A stretch of 64,000 nt of DNA. It comes from Bacteroidales bacterium (GTDB lineage: Bacteria; Bacteroidota; Bacteroidia; Bacteroidales; Marinilabiliaceae). This document shows positions 34,379 through 41,902 of this stretch, piece by piece. The number at the start of each line of letters is the position of its first letter. Position 1 is the first letter of the stretch. The notes under the pieces were generated by a model. That model was given only the letters and a program-made list of their open reading frames with translations. It had not been told where the DNA came from and searched no databases. The translations under genes were made by a program, and so were the position numbers. Where the stretch lies: positions 1-64,000 of the forward strand of contig JAFYCM010000098.1 in assembly GCA_017539645.1 (NCBI GenBank), given 5' to 3'.

Positions 34379-34410
34379 CCGAGCTTGAATATTGATAGTA
34401 TAAACACATG

Positions 34411-34446
34411 GCGTTGTTCATTATTGAAAATGAGCAACGCTTTTTT
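34411..34446 (+). terminator. Terminator after tonB 1
   Basis: GCGTTGTTCAT (34411-34421) and ATGAGCAACGC (34430-34440) pair over 11 bp with one G-U, followed by TTTTTT. Confidence 0.8.
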
Positions 34447-34643
34447 CGTGTGCCGAAAGCATTCTCTGTAGTCGTCGAAGCGTATTGCGAATAAAAGATT
34501 TGTAAAAAAAATGAATAAAAATCGTCGATACAGAATACCAATAGAGAAATAATAGCTAATTTGGCGGTCGCTTTACTAAAAGAAATACTTGACTTGATAT
34601 AACCACGGTGACGACTAAAATTGTCACCAAAATGTTTAACCTT

Positions 34644-35330
34644 ATGGAAATCAAAAAGACACCCAAGGCAGACCTCGAGAACAAGAAGCTCTTGTTCACG
34701 GAGATTGGCTTAGCCATCACTTTGGGCATAGTGCTTGCGGCATTCGAATGGACGTCGCGTGATGTCCAAATCGACATCAATGCACTGCCTGAGGAGGTTG
34801 CCGTTGAGGACGAACTGCCGCCTGTAACAAAGCAGGAAGAGATTAAGCCGCCCCCTCCTCCACCACCTCCCAAGATGGCTGAGGTTCTAAACATCGTTGA
34901 TAACGATACCGAAATCAATGATGAACTTGAGCTCCTCGATACCGAAGCTGACGAGAATACTGAAATTGAATTCCGCGAAGTAGAGGTTGAGGAAGAGGTT
35001 GAAGAGGAAACCAACGAGGTGTTCCTTATAGTAGAAGAGATGCCTTCGTTCCCTGGCGGACAAGAGGCTCTTCAAAAATACCTTGCTCAATCGGTGAAAT
35101 ATCCGGTTATCGCTCAAGAAAATGGTATTCAAGGACGCGTCTTCGTATCCTTCGTGGTTGATAAGAATGGTGATGTTACCAACGTAAAAGTTGCTCGCCC
35201 ATTCGACCCGAACTTGGATAAAGAGGCAGTTCGCGTGGTAAAATCGATGCCAAAATGGACTCCGGGCAAGCAGCGCGGTAAAGCCGTTAAGGTTTCGTAC
35301 ACGGTGCCAATTAACTTCGTACTTCAATAG
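34644..35330 (+). CDS. tonB: Energy-transducing TonB protein 2
   Basis: The start at ATG 34644 (MEIKKTPKADLENKK) matches the start of the first copy; earlier in-frame starts add an unrelated 12 residues. The 228-aa product has the same layout as copy 1, but a longer proline run (PPPPPPPP) and a different acidic spacer, while the anchor and the last ~90 residues are nearly identical. A tandem duplication with change in the periplasmic spacer is the simplest reading. The two copies may serve different receptors. Confidence 0.92.
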   Translation: MEIKKTPKADLENKKLLFTEIGLAITLGIVLAAFEWTSRDVQIDINALPEEVAVEDELPPVTKQEEIKPPPPPPPPKMAEVLNIVDNDTEINDELELLDTEADENTEIEFREVEVEEEVEEETNEVFLIVEEMPSFPGGQEALQKYLAQSVKYPVIAQENGIQGRVFVSFVVDKNGDVTNVKVARPFDPNLDKEAVRVVKSMPKWTPGKQRGKAVKVSYTVPINFVLQ

Positions 35331-35353
35331 TCGAAATAATTAGAACAAAACTC

Positions 35354-35395
35354 AAAAGTGCCACTCGTCGTAAGATGGGTGGCTCTTTTGTTTTT
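35354..35395 (+). terminator. Terminator after tonB 2
   Basis: AAAAGTGCCAC (35354-35364) pairs with GTGGCTCTTTT (35379-35389) with one mismatch; a T-rich tail follows. Confidence 0.7.
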
Positions 35396-35490
35396 AGTGT
35401 ATGTCTGCCAAGAGCCCATAATTGCAGCCGAAAATTCGTAACTCATAACTAAAGACAACATTTTTTATTATCGATACTACATTTTAGCTA

Positions 35491-35520
35491 TTGCCAAGCA
35501 AAACAATCAACCTAACTTTG
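35491..35520 (+). promoter_or_regulatory. Promoter of metK
   Basis: TTG at 35491-35493, 19 bases, then TAACTTTG at 35513-35520, a full match to the -7 consensus. Transcription should begin near 35526, at the 5' edge of the riboswitch. Confidence 0.75.
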
Positions 35521-35525
35521 CACCT

Positions 35526-35582
35526 TGCTGAGAGTGGATGGATTTGCTCATTGCAACCACTATAAAAAAGTGCTAAAACGCT
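35526..35582 (+). ncRNA. SAM-II-type riboswitch (S-adenosylmethionine aptamer) upstream of metK
   Basis: The leader shows the SAM-II pattern. P1 is formed by AGTGG (35533-35537) and CCACT (35557-35561). Its loop carries GATTTG and the conserved ATTGCAA just before the 3' arm. The 3' arm is followed by TATAAAAAAGTGCTAAAAC, equivalent to the conserved '..AAA..AGT.GCTAAA' pseudoknot strand. The element starts about 7 bases after the -7 box of the metK promoter and ends 52 bases before the metK ATG. SAM-II binds SAM and usually blocks translation. It is best known from alphaproteobacterial metA genes. The gene downstream makes SAM, so feedback is the obvious role. Confidence 0.85.
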
Positions 35583-35633
35583 TCTCTATTCCTCTCCCTT
35601 GCACGTTTATTTATTTACAAAAACGATTGTAAT

Positions 35634-36884
35634 ATGGGATACTTTTTTACTTCCGAATCCGTGTCTGAAGGTCACCCCGATAAGGTGGCAGACCAGATAT
35701 CAGACGCTATTCTCGACGCACTGCTTATCCAAGACCCAGAGTCGAAGGTGGCTTGCGAAACGCTCGTAACTACTGGCCTTACCGTAGTAGCTGGCGAGCT
35801 CAATACTAATGGCTACGTGTCGGTACAAGACATAGCCCGCAACGAGATACGCAAGATTGGCTATACAAAATCTGAATATCAGTTCGATGCCGATTCGTGT
35901 GGCGTTATTTCGGCGCTTCACGAACAGAGTAAAGACATTAACCAAGGTGTGGTTCGCAAGAGCAACGAAGATCAAGGCGCTGGCGACCAAGGTATGATGT
36001 TCGGCTACGCTTGCCGCGATACCGAGGATTATATGCCGCTCGCTATCTATCTTGCTCACAAACTCCTTATCGAACTTGCAGCTATTCGTCGCGAAGGTAA
36101 AGTGATGACCTATCTGCGCCCCGACGCTAAGAGCCAAGTAACTATCGAGTATTCAGATGATAACAAACCCGTTCGCATTGATACTATCGTAGTATCTACG
36201 CAGCACGATGAGTTCGATACCGACGATGCTATGCTTGCCAAGATTCGCGAAGATGTGCTCACGATACTTATTGAGCGCGTCAAGAAGCAACTTCCGGCTA
36301 ACATCTGTGCGCTGTTCAAAGATGACTTCAAACTCTTTGTCAATCCAACGGGCAAGTTCGTTATTGGCGGACCTCACGGCGATACAGGTCTTACAGGTCG
36401 TAAGATTATAGTAGATACTTATGGCGGCAAAGGTGCTCACGGCGGTGGCGCATTCTCGGGCAAAGACTCATCGAAAGTCGACCGTTCGGCAGCATACGCA
36501 GTGCGCCACATTGCTAAAAACCTCGTTGCAGCTGGTGTCGCCGACGAAGTTTTGGTTGAAGTGGCATACGCTATCGGTGTTGCGCAGCCTGTAGGTTTGT
36601 ATGTAAATACTTATGGCACAAGCCACGTGAAACTTACCGACGGTGAGATAGCACAGAAGGTCCTCGGCTTGTTCGATATGCGTCCATACGCAATTGTGGA
36701 ACGTTTCGGCTTGAAGAACCCTATCTACGAGCCAACAGCTTCTTACGGACACTTCGGTCGCAAACCATACAAAGGCACTGTAAATATCAGCGTCAATGGC
36801 CGCGACTACTCGAAAGAGGTTGAATTCTTCACTTGGGAGAAACTCGACTACGTAGACAAGATTAAGACTGCTTTCGGTCTCTAA
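35634..36884 (+). CDS. metK: S-adenosylmethionine synthase
   Basis: 416 aa, with all family signatures: [65 protein letters not shown] and [20 protein letters not shown]. It condenses methionine and ATP to SAM in the cytosol. Its leader carries a SAM-II-type riboswitch and its own promoter, so it is monocistronic and under SAM feedback. The start is ATG 35634 (MGYFFTSES). Confidence 0.97.
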   Translation: MGYFFTSESVSEGHPDKVADQISDAILDALLIQDPESKVACETLVTTGLTVVAGELNTNGYVSVQDIARNEIRKIGYTKSEYQFDADSCGVISALHEQSKDINQGVVRKSNEDQGAGDQGMMFGYACRDTEDYMPLAIYLAHKLLIELAAIRREGKVMTYLRPDAKSQVTIEYSDDNKPVRIDTIVVSTQHDEFDTDDAMLAKIREDVLTILIERVKKQLPANICALFKDDFKLFVNPTGKFVIGGPHGDTGLTGRKIIVDTYGGKGAHGGGAFSGKDSSKVDRSAAYAVRHIAKNLVAAGVADEVLVEVAYAIGVAQPVGLYVNTYGTSHVKLTDGEIAQKVLGLFDMRPYAIVERFGLKNPIYEPTASYGHFGRKPYKGTVNISVNGRDYSKEVEFFTWEKLDYVDKIKTAFGL

Positions 36885-37200
36885 TCTTCAGCATACATAA
36901 ATATATTGATGGAAGCATTGCTCGTGTGGCAGTGCTTTCCTCATGTATATATGTATAGTGAATGCTACCAATGGAAATTGTTTATTGTCGCTACACTAAC
37001 AAAGAGAAGAATTAGGTGCGATGAAGCTGGATTGTTGGTAGTATAAATACGCAAAAACAAGAAAATGTGATTTTTTTCTGCTTGGGGCGTAACAAAAGTA
37101 TTTTGCTCTCGTATCAATGAGCAAATAGATAATGATAATTGTTTTTTCGTTGATTAGTTGATAAGTGTGTTTGGGTGGTTATGTTAGAAGAATCACTCGA

Positions 37201-37232
37201 AGAGGTTAGTTGAGAAACTGACCTCTTTTTTT
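37201..37232 (+). terminator. Isolated terminator, about 320 bases after metK
   Basis: AGAGGTTAGTT (37201-37211) and AACTGACCTCT (37216-37226) pair over 11 bp with one G-U, followed by TTTTTTT. It is too far from metK to be its obvious first terminator. Confidence 0.65.
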
Positions 37233-37282
37233 GTGCTGTTATTTTTCTGCCAAGTTTGTGCTGGAGAACCGTAAGTATATAT

Positions 37283-37317
37283 AAAAAAAGGCCGCAACAA
37301 ATGTCTGTTGCAGCCCT
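37283..37317 (-). terminator. Terminator after glutathione peroxidase 1
   Basis: Arms 37288-37299 and 37306-37317 (GGGCTGCAACA and TGTTGCGGCCT on the minus strand) form an 11-bp stem followed by TTTTTTTAT on the minus strand, 24 bases after the gpx stop. Confidence 0.75.
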
Positions 37318-37341
37318 TTCGTGTAGTTATGTGCAGAAAAA

Positions 37342-37938
37342 TTAGTGTTCTATTAGAAGCTTGATTTCGTTTTCTACTACGCTCATATCATCGGTTGGTT
37401 CGAAACGTTTCACGACATTGCCATTGCGGTCGACGAGGAATTTAGTGAAGTTCCATTTTATGTCGTCGTTCTTGGCGTAGTCGGGGTTGATTTTCGAAAG
37501 GTGGTCGATGAGGATCTTGCCAATTTTATGGTTCGGGTCGAGCCCTTTGAAACCTTGCTTGCTTTTTAGGTAAGTAAATAGTGGCGAAGCATTATCGCCA
37601 TTCACATCAATCTTGTCGAATTGCGCAAATTTGATGTTGAAGTTGAGCGTGCAGAACGAATGAATCTCTTCGTTGGTGCCAGGTGCTTGCTCACCAAATT
37701 GGTTGCAAGGGAAGTCGAGAATCTCAAGACCTTTATCGTGATATTTCTCGTAGGTAGCCTCAAGTTCGTTGTATTGCGGTGTGAATCCGCATCGTGTGGC
37801 AGTGTTGACAATAAGTAGCACTTTGCCCTTGTAATCCGAAAGAGCGACATCGTTTCCGCTGCCATCTTTCACTGTGAAGTTGTAGATATTATCCGTTGCC
37901 ATAAGTATTGTAGCTAAGGTTAGTAATATTAGTTTCAT
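37342..37938 (-). CDS. Glutathione peroxidase family protein 1 (thiol peroxidase type)
   Basis: 198 aa. The active-site Cys lies in NTATRCGFTPQY, followed by the catalytic Gln motif FPCNQFGEQAPGTNEE and the Trp/Asn motif WNFTKFLVDRNG. The N-terminus (MKLILLTLATILMATDN) looks like a signal or membrane stretch and suggests an extracytoplasmic location, or a short leader may be an over-long start. It reduces organic hydroperoxides with thioredoxin-like donors in most bacteria. It is the last gene of the ohrR transcript, 18 bases after the 87-aa gene. Confidence 0.9.
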   Translation of the reverse strand: MKLILLTLATILMATDNIYNFTVKDGSGNDVALSDYKGKVLLIVNTATRCGFTPQYNELEATYEKYHDKGLEILDFPCNQFGEQAPGTNEEIHSFCTLNFNIKFAQFDKIDVNGDNASPLFTYLKSKQGFKGLDPNHKIGKILIDHLSKINPDYAKNDDIKWNFTKFLVDRNGNVVKRFEPTDDMSVVENEIKLLIEH

Positions 37939-37956
37939 ATCTATAAATTTTTGTGT

Positions 37957-38220
37957 TCATTCTTTGTTTCTCTTGCGAAACCAAGCCTTTACGCGTTTCA
38001 CCCCCTCGACGCCAAGAATAGACAGACCGCCGTATTGGAACGTCTTGGCAAGGCCGAAAAATATTACCCATAACACGCCTTTGGCTCCTGCACTGATGGG
38101 CAACATCATTTGTAGGAATGAGATGGCGTAGAATGGTATGCATAGCAATAGAACTATCACGCCAGTACGAAACGAGAGGCTGCTAAGCCACGTCTTTATT
38201 CGTAAGAAAAATGCTTTCAT
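37957..38220 (-). CDS. Small membrane protein of the ohrR-gpx cluster, unknown function
   Basis: 87 aa with two hydrophobic segments (GVIVLLLCIPFYAISFLQMMLP and AKGVLWVIFFGLAKTFQYGGLSILG) and a basic C-terminus (KRVKAWFRKRNKE). Its start overlaps the stop of the ohrR gene (ATGA), and gpx follows after 18 bases, so it belongs to the peroxide operon. No known family is recognised. A membrane role in peroxide response is inferred from position only. Confidence 0.75.
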   Translation of the reverse strand: MKAFFLRIKTWLSSLSFRTGVIVLLLCIPFYAISFLQMMLPISAGAKGVLWVIFFGLAKTFQYGGLSILGVEGVKRVKAWFRKRNKE

Positions 38221-38672
38221 TTCTGTTTTTCGCGTTTACACATTTTATCAATAATCTCGTCGAGAGAAGGAACAATGTCCATGACGGTTTTCTCTGTCAA
38301 ACCAGCTTCGCGGAGCTCTCTCGACAAACAGAGTGGCACATTTGCCGCTTCCGCCTCGATACTACGACCTTTGGGCGTGAGGCATACGATAGACTTGCGG
38401 GCGTCTTTCTCGTCCTTTTTGCGTACCACAATGCCGTCGGCCTCCATTCGTTTGATGAGCGGGGTCATCGTGTTGGTTTCGAGCAACAATCGCTTAGCAA
38501 TGTCGTTGACTGGCATTTCGTCGTGCTCCCATAAGAGCATAAGTACTAAGTACTGCGTGTAGGTGATGCCCAACTTCGACAAAAACGGCTGGTAGCCTTG
38601 AATTATCAATCGCGCTACCGCGTATAATCGGAAGCAAACTTGGTTGTCTAATTTCAATTGTTCGTATGCCAT
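38217..38672 (-). CDS. ohrR: OhrR-type MarR family peroxide-sensing repressor
   Basis: 151 aa. The N-terminal LKLDNQVCFRLYAVARLIIQGYQPFLSKLGITYTQYLVLMLLWEH follows the OhrR pattern closely, with the reactive Cys at residue 13. The winged helix (VNDIAKRLLLETNTMTPLIKRMEADGIVVRKK, DARKSIVCLTPKG) is typical MarR. OhrR releases DNA when the Cys is oxidised by organic hydroperoxide. It is the first gene of an operon with a small membrane protein and gpx, and a second gpx lies nearby. Confidence 0.9.
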   Translation of the reverse strand: MAYEQLKLDNQVCFRLYAVARLIIQGYQPFLSKLGITYTQYLVLMLLWEHDEMPVNDIAKRLLLETNTMTPLIKRMEADGIVVRKKDEKDARKSIVCLTPKGRSIEAEAANVPLCLSRELREAGLTEKTVMDIVPSLDEIIDKMCKREKQK

Positions 38673-38725
38673 GTATTATGCTATTAACTACAGAAGACAC
38701 AAAATACGTAGAAATTTGCTTTAGT

Positions 38726-38808
38726 TGTCATAATGAGCGAAGCGAAAAACCTTCTTTATAATTATGACTGCTTGTAGCTGGAGATTGTCCGCTTCGCTCA
38801 AAATGACA
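38726..38808. repeat. REP-like inverted repeat between ohrR and gpx 2
   Basis: TGTCATAATGAGCGAAGCG (38726-38744) and CGCTTCGCTCAAAATGACA (38790-38808) are inverted arms that match at 17 of 19 positions. The wording (TGTCATTTTGAGCGAAGCG) recalls palindromic repeats that are dispersed in intergenic regions of many Bacteroidetes. Confidence 0.7.
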
Positions 38809-38824
38809 CAGAAACAAACAACGG

Positions 38825-39313
38825 TTACAAAAACGATTCTATATCTTTTGCAATCTTCTCTGGCTTCGTGATAGGCGAGTAGCGCTTAATCTTCGAACCA
38901 TCTTTAGATATGAGGAACTTGGTGAAGTTCCACTTTATGCGGCTGCCGAAGCAACCTTTTGTATTGCGTTTCAAGTATTTGAAAATTGGGTGAGCCTCGT
39001 CGCCATTCACGTGTACCTTCTCCATTATTTGGAACGTTACACCGTAGTTGAGCTGGCAGAATTCAGCGGCTTTTAGGCTCTCCATAAACTCCTGGTTTGC
39101 GAAGTCGCCCGAAGGAAATCCGATAACTACCAAACCATGTTCGCCGTATTTTTTGTGTAGTTCCTCAAGTCCGGCAAATTGTGGTGTGAAACCGCATCGG
39201 CTTGCTGTATTTACTATCAACAATACTTTGCCCTCAAACTGTGCAAAATCTACTTCTTTGCCGCGGCTCGTATTAGCCTTGAAATCGTAAATCTTTTCCA
39301 TATCATCTTTCAT
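38825..39313 (-). CDS. Glutathione peroxidase family protein 2
   Basis: 162 aa without signal peptide. The catalytic Cys is in NTASRCGFTPQF and the Trp/Asn motif WNFTKFLISKDG is intact. The motif that normally reads FPCNQF is here FPSGDFANQE, so the usual catalytic Gln is replaced. A resolving Cys may be in FCQLNYG. The gene has its own promoter under a palindrome. The start could also be the Met 12 bases downstream. Confidence 0.88.
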   Translation of the reverse strand: MKDDMEKIYDFKANTSRGKEVDFAQFEGKVLLIVNTASRCGFTPQFAGLEELHKKYGEHGLVVIGFPSGDFANQEFMESLKAAEFCQLNYGVTFQIMEKVHVNGDEAHPIFKYLKRNTKGCFGSRIKWNFTKFLISKDGSKIKRYSPITKPEKIAKDIESFL

Positions 39314-39330
39314 TTATGTCGTTCGCGATA

Positions 39331-39368
39331 CAAAAGTATATATATAAAATTATATCGCAAGCGATATA
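39331..39368 (-). promoter_or_regulatory. Promoter and palindrome of glutathione peroxidase 2
   Basis: On the minus strand TTG (39360-39358), 19 bases, then TACTTTTG (39338-39331) match the consensus. The -33 box lies in the palindrome TATATCGC-AA-GCGATATA (39351-39368, perfect 8-bp arms). A second TATCGC half-site lies near the expected start point (39326-39331). OhrR is a candidate binder. Confidence 0.65.
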
Positions 39369-39443
39369 TAATAGAAATAACAATTTTTAGCAAGTAGCGT
39401 ACTTATGTGTATGTTTGTAATATCTAAACGCGAACAAACTAAT

Positions 39444-40727
39444 ATGAAAAAAACGATTCTTACACTTGCGGCTGCAGCATTGGCCTTTGCGGCGCAGGCA
39501 CAAACGGCGCGCGAGGAGATTGCCGCCAACATCTACCTTTCGGGAAGTAACTATTTGGATTACGACCGCCAATTGCCTACAGAAAAATTAACACCAACGC
39601 CTAAAGGCTACGAGCCATACTATTTTTCGCATTATGGTCGTCATGGTTCGCGCTGGCTAATAGGCAAGAATTCCTATACATACGTGATAGATGTTCTTGC
39701 AAAAGCCAAGGAACAAGGCAAACTAACTGCAAAAGGTGAAGAGACGCTTGCCAACGTGCAGAAAATCAATGCAACATCTATCGACCGCCTCGGCGACTTG
39801 ACAACTGTGGGCGAACGCCAGCACCATGGTCTTGGCAAACGAATGACGCAGAATTTCCCAGAGATTTTCAAGCATAAAGATGTCTTTATTGATGCGCGCT
39901 CGACCACGGTGAATCGTTGCATATTGTCGATGGTGGCAGAGTGTGAGGAGTTTATGGCAGCAAACCCAACGGCTCATATACATAATGATGTGAGCGAGTC
40001 GTTACAATATTACTTGAATCAGTCTTGGTCTGATTTCCTTCGCAAGACGCGCCACAAGGGAGATTCTATTGGCGCTGTATACGCAAAAAAATATATCAAT
40101 CCAGAGCGCATAAGTACGGTTCTCTTCAACGATGCGCAGTGGGCTAAAGATAGTATCGATGCCGGACGACTGATGTATCAGCTTTTCGATATTACGACGA
40201 ATATGCAGAGCCACGACATAGACATAAATATGTTTCCACTCTTCACGCTTGATGAGGTTTACGATATGTGGCGCAATGTAAATATCAATTGGTATTTGCG
40301 CTATGGCTCATCGCCATATTCCGATGGATTGTTGCCATTTAGCCAGTATAACTTGTTGCGCAACATTATTGCTTCGGCCGATACGGTTACGCAGACTCAA
40401 GCTGTTTTGCGCTTTGGCCATGAGGTTTGTGTGTTGCCGCTTGCGTCGTTGCTCGAACTTGGCGATTGCGCAGTACAAATAGAAAACCTCGATGAACTCG
40501 ACACCGTTTGGCGCAACTATCGTATATTCCCTATGGCGTGCAACGTTCAACTGATTTTTTATCGCCCAACGAAAGGCAAATCTGGCGACATACTTGTGAA
40601 AGCGCTCCTCAACGAACGCGAGGTTAAGATGCCGGTAAAGACAGATATGTATCCATATTACAAATGGAGCGACCTTCGTAAGTATTATGTAGAAAAGCTC
40701 GATAAATATGCTGCAAGCCACAATTGA
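39444..40727 (+). CDS. Histidine-type acid phosphatase, inositol polyphosphate phosphatase (MINPP-like)
   Basis: The start was set at ATG 39444 (MKKTILTLAAAALAFAAQA), which gives a clean signal peptide; the 13 upstream residues are not needed. The 427-aa mature protein has the catalytic RHG motif in YYFSHYGRHGSRWL near residue 55, and a C-terminal HE dyad in RFGHEVCVLPLASLL. It resembles Bacteroides MINPP enzymes, which dephosphorylate phytate and other inositol phosphates in the periplasm or outer-membrane vesicles. It diverges from gpx 2 over about 130 bases and has a TATGTTTG -7 box at 39410-39417. Confidence 0.85.
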   Translation: MKKTILTLAAAALAFAAQAQTAREEIAANIYLSGSNYLDYDRQLPTEKLTPTPKGYEPYYFSHYGRHGSRWLIGKNSYTYVIDVLAKAKEQGKLTAKGEETLANVQKINATSIDRLGDLTTVGERQHHGLGKRMTQNFPEIFKHKDVFIDARSTTVNRCILSMVAECEEFMAANPTAHIHNDVSESLQYYLNQSWSDFLRKTRHKGDSIGAVYAKKYINPERISTVLFNDAQWAKDSIDAGRLMYQLFDITTNMQSHDIDINMFPLFTLDEVYDMWRNVNINWYLRYGSSPYSDGLLPFSQYNLLRNIIASADTVTQTQAVLRFGHEVCVLPLASLLELGDCAVQIENLDELDTVWRNYRIFPMACNVQLIFYRPTKGKSGDILVKALLNEREVKMPVKTDMYPYYKWSDLRKYYVEKLDKYAASHN

Positions 40728-40749
40728 AATTGGGCGACGTATGCAGAAA

Positions 40750-40790
40750 TGAAAAAAGGCTGTTCCGTTGTGGAGCAGCCTTCATTTTTT
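40750..40790. terminator. Bidirectional terminator between the phosphatase and guanine deaminase genes
   Basis: AAGGCTGTTCC (40756-40766) and GGAGCAGCCTT (40772-40782) pair over 11 bp with one G-U. A-tracts lie on one side and T-tracts on the other, so it serves both convergent genes. Confidence 0.8.
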
Positions 40791-40806
40791 TTATGCGAAT
40801 CGCGCA

Positions 40807-41274
40807 TCAATATGGCGTCTTGTCTGTTTTTGATGCCCATTTCTCGAACGATTTTATTGTCTCGTTGCGCAGAAGTGGCAATTGCGGAATCATACGATCT
40901 TTCACCGGCTTTGCGAATTCTTCGTAGATAAATTTATCGCTGAAGTCTATCGCTTCGGCATCGGCTTGAGTGTTGCCGTAGTAGATGGTCTTTATGTGCG
41001 CCCAATAGATAGCGCCCAAGCACATAGGGCAAGGTTCGCAGGTGGTGTAAATCTCCGAGCCAGCGAGGTCGAATGTGCCAAGTTGGCGGCTTGCTTCGCG
41101 GATGGCCATCACTTCGGCATGGGCCGTAGGGTCGCAGTTGGCTGTCACGCGGTTTGCTCCGCGAGCTATAATCTTTCCATCTTTCACTATTACAGCAGCA
41201 AATGGCCCGCCGCCATTGTCTATATTTTCCATTGCCAAGCGTTGGGCTTCGCGCATAAATTCTTCGTTCATCAT
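40807..41274 (-). CDS. guaD: Guanine deaminase (cytidine/deoxycytidylate deaminase fold)
   Basis: The start was set at ATG 41274 (MMNEEFMREAQRLAMEN); the 35 in-frame residues upstream are unrelated. The 155-aa product has the zinc site: HAEVMAIREA with proton-shuttle Glu, and PCPMCLGAIYWAHI with the two Cys. The wording NTQADAEAIDFSDKFIYEEF is typical of the guanine deaminase group. It converts guanine to xanthine in purine salvage. It is separated from the upstream gene by a terminator. Confidence 0.85.
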   Translation of the reverse strand: MMNEEFMREAQRLAMENIDNGGGPFAAVIVKDGKIIARGANRVTANCDPTAHAEVMAIREASRQLGTFDLAGSEIYTTCEPCPMCLGAIYWAHIKTIYYGNTQADAEAIDFSDKFIYEEFAKPVKDRMIPQLPLLRNETIKSFEKWASKTDKTPY

Positions 41275-41310
41275 ATATGTATTTATTGTGTTATGTGTCT
41301 GTTGGCAGAC

Positions 41311-41339
41311 AAAAACGGAGCAACACTGCTGTCGCTCCG
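41311..41339 (-). terminator. Terminator after the lipoprotein gene
   Basis: On the minus strand CGGAGC and GCTCCG arms (41316-41321 and 41334-41339), with further inner pairs, are followed by GTTTTTG. Confidence 0.65.
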
Positions 41340-41365
41340 CAATATACTCATTATAAGTAAAATAA

Positions 41366-41902
41366 TTATTCGGCCTCAACCAATTCGAAATCCGATGCGG
41401 TGATGAAGTATACAGGATAGTAGTCTTTGCCGTTTTCAGCCATCCATTGCTCCATTTTTTCGATGTTCATGCGCTCCGAGTCGCATTGTTCGCTCGAACC
41501 ATCGGCTTCTTGTTGTTGTTCGATGCGAGCTTTCTGCTCTTTTACATATTCGAGCGAAAGACGCGATTCGCCTACCGTACCTTTTACAGCGATAGTGCTG
41601 CCGATGAGTTCGTTGTTGAATCCGCCAAGTTCTTCGTTGGCTTCGATGCGGAGATTAGCCTCGCGCGAGCCACGCAAGAAGCAGCGGCGATGAGTGCGAT
41701 GACACAAATGGGTGACACGACCTGCTACAACGACCTCTTTGCCTACAATATTTTCGGCTACCGAGAGAAGCGAGTCGATAGTTATGGCTTCGCTTGCAAA
41801 TGAAGCTGCATTTTCGGTTTCTGTGTTGCTTTGTGCTTGCTTTGTGTTGCAGGCAACAAGTGTGGCAGCTATTACTGCCGTAAATAAAATTCTGAACATC
41901 AT
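41366..41902 (-). CDS. Lipoprotein with an OB-fold-like domain
   Basis: 178 aa. The N-terminus MMFRILFTAVIAATLVACN carries a lipobox with Cys at ~18. After a Ser/Thr/Glu-rich spacer the middle part (NIVGKEVVVAGRVTHLCHRTHRRCFLRG, ANLRIEA) follows the pattern of small Bacteroides lipoproteins with a tRNA_anti-like OB fold that contain a VTHxC...CFL motif. Its start overlaps the stop of the DUF4857 gene by 4 bases, so it belongs to the ABC exporter operon. The role is unknown. Confidence 0.7.
   Translation of the reverse strand: MMFRILFTAVIAATLVACNTKQAQSNTETENAASFASEAITIDSLLSVAENIVGKEVVVAGRVTHLCHRTHRRCFLRGSREANLRIEANEELGGFNNELIGSTIAVKGTVGESRLSLEYVKEQKARIEQQQEADGSSEQCDSERMNIEKMEQWMAENGKDYYPVYFITASDFELVEAE

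Larger units (their letters stand above)
36885..37341. other. 457-base intergenic stretch between metK and gpx
   Basis: No gene was found. It holds an imperfect hairpin 36910-36941 (possible metK terminator), an isolated strong terminator 37201-37232, and the gpx terminator 37286-37317. The part between 36945 and 37200 is AT-rich and unassigned. Confidence 0.6.

Noticed and set aside
37957-38220. Pseudogene fragment beside ohrR
   Set aside because: It has a coupled start, two clean membrane segments and a close downstream gene, so it is more likely an intact small gene.
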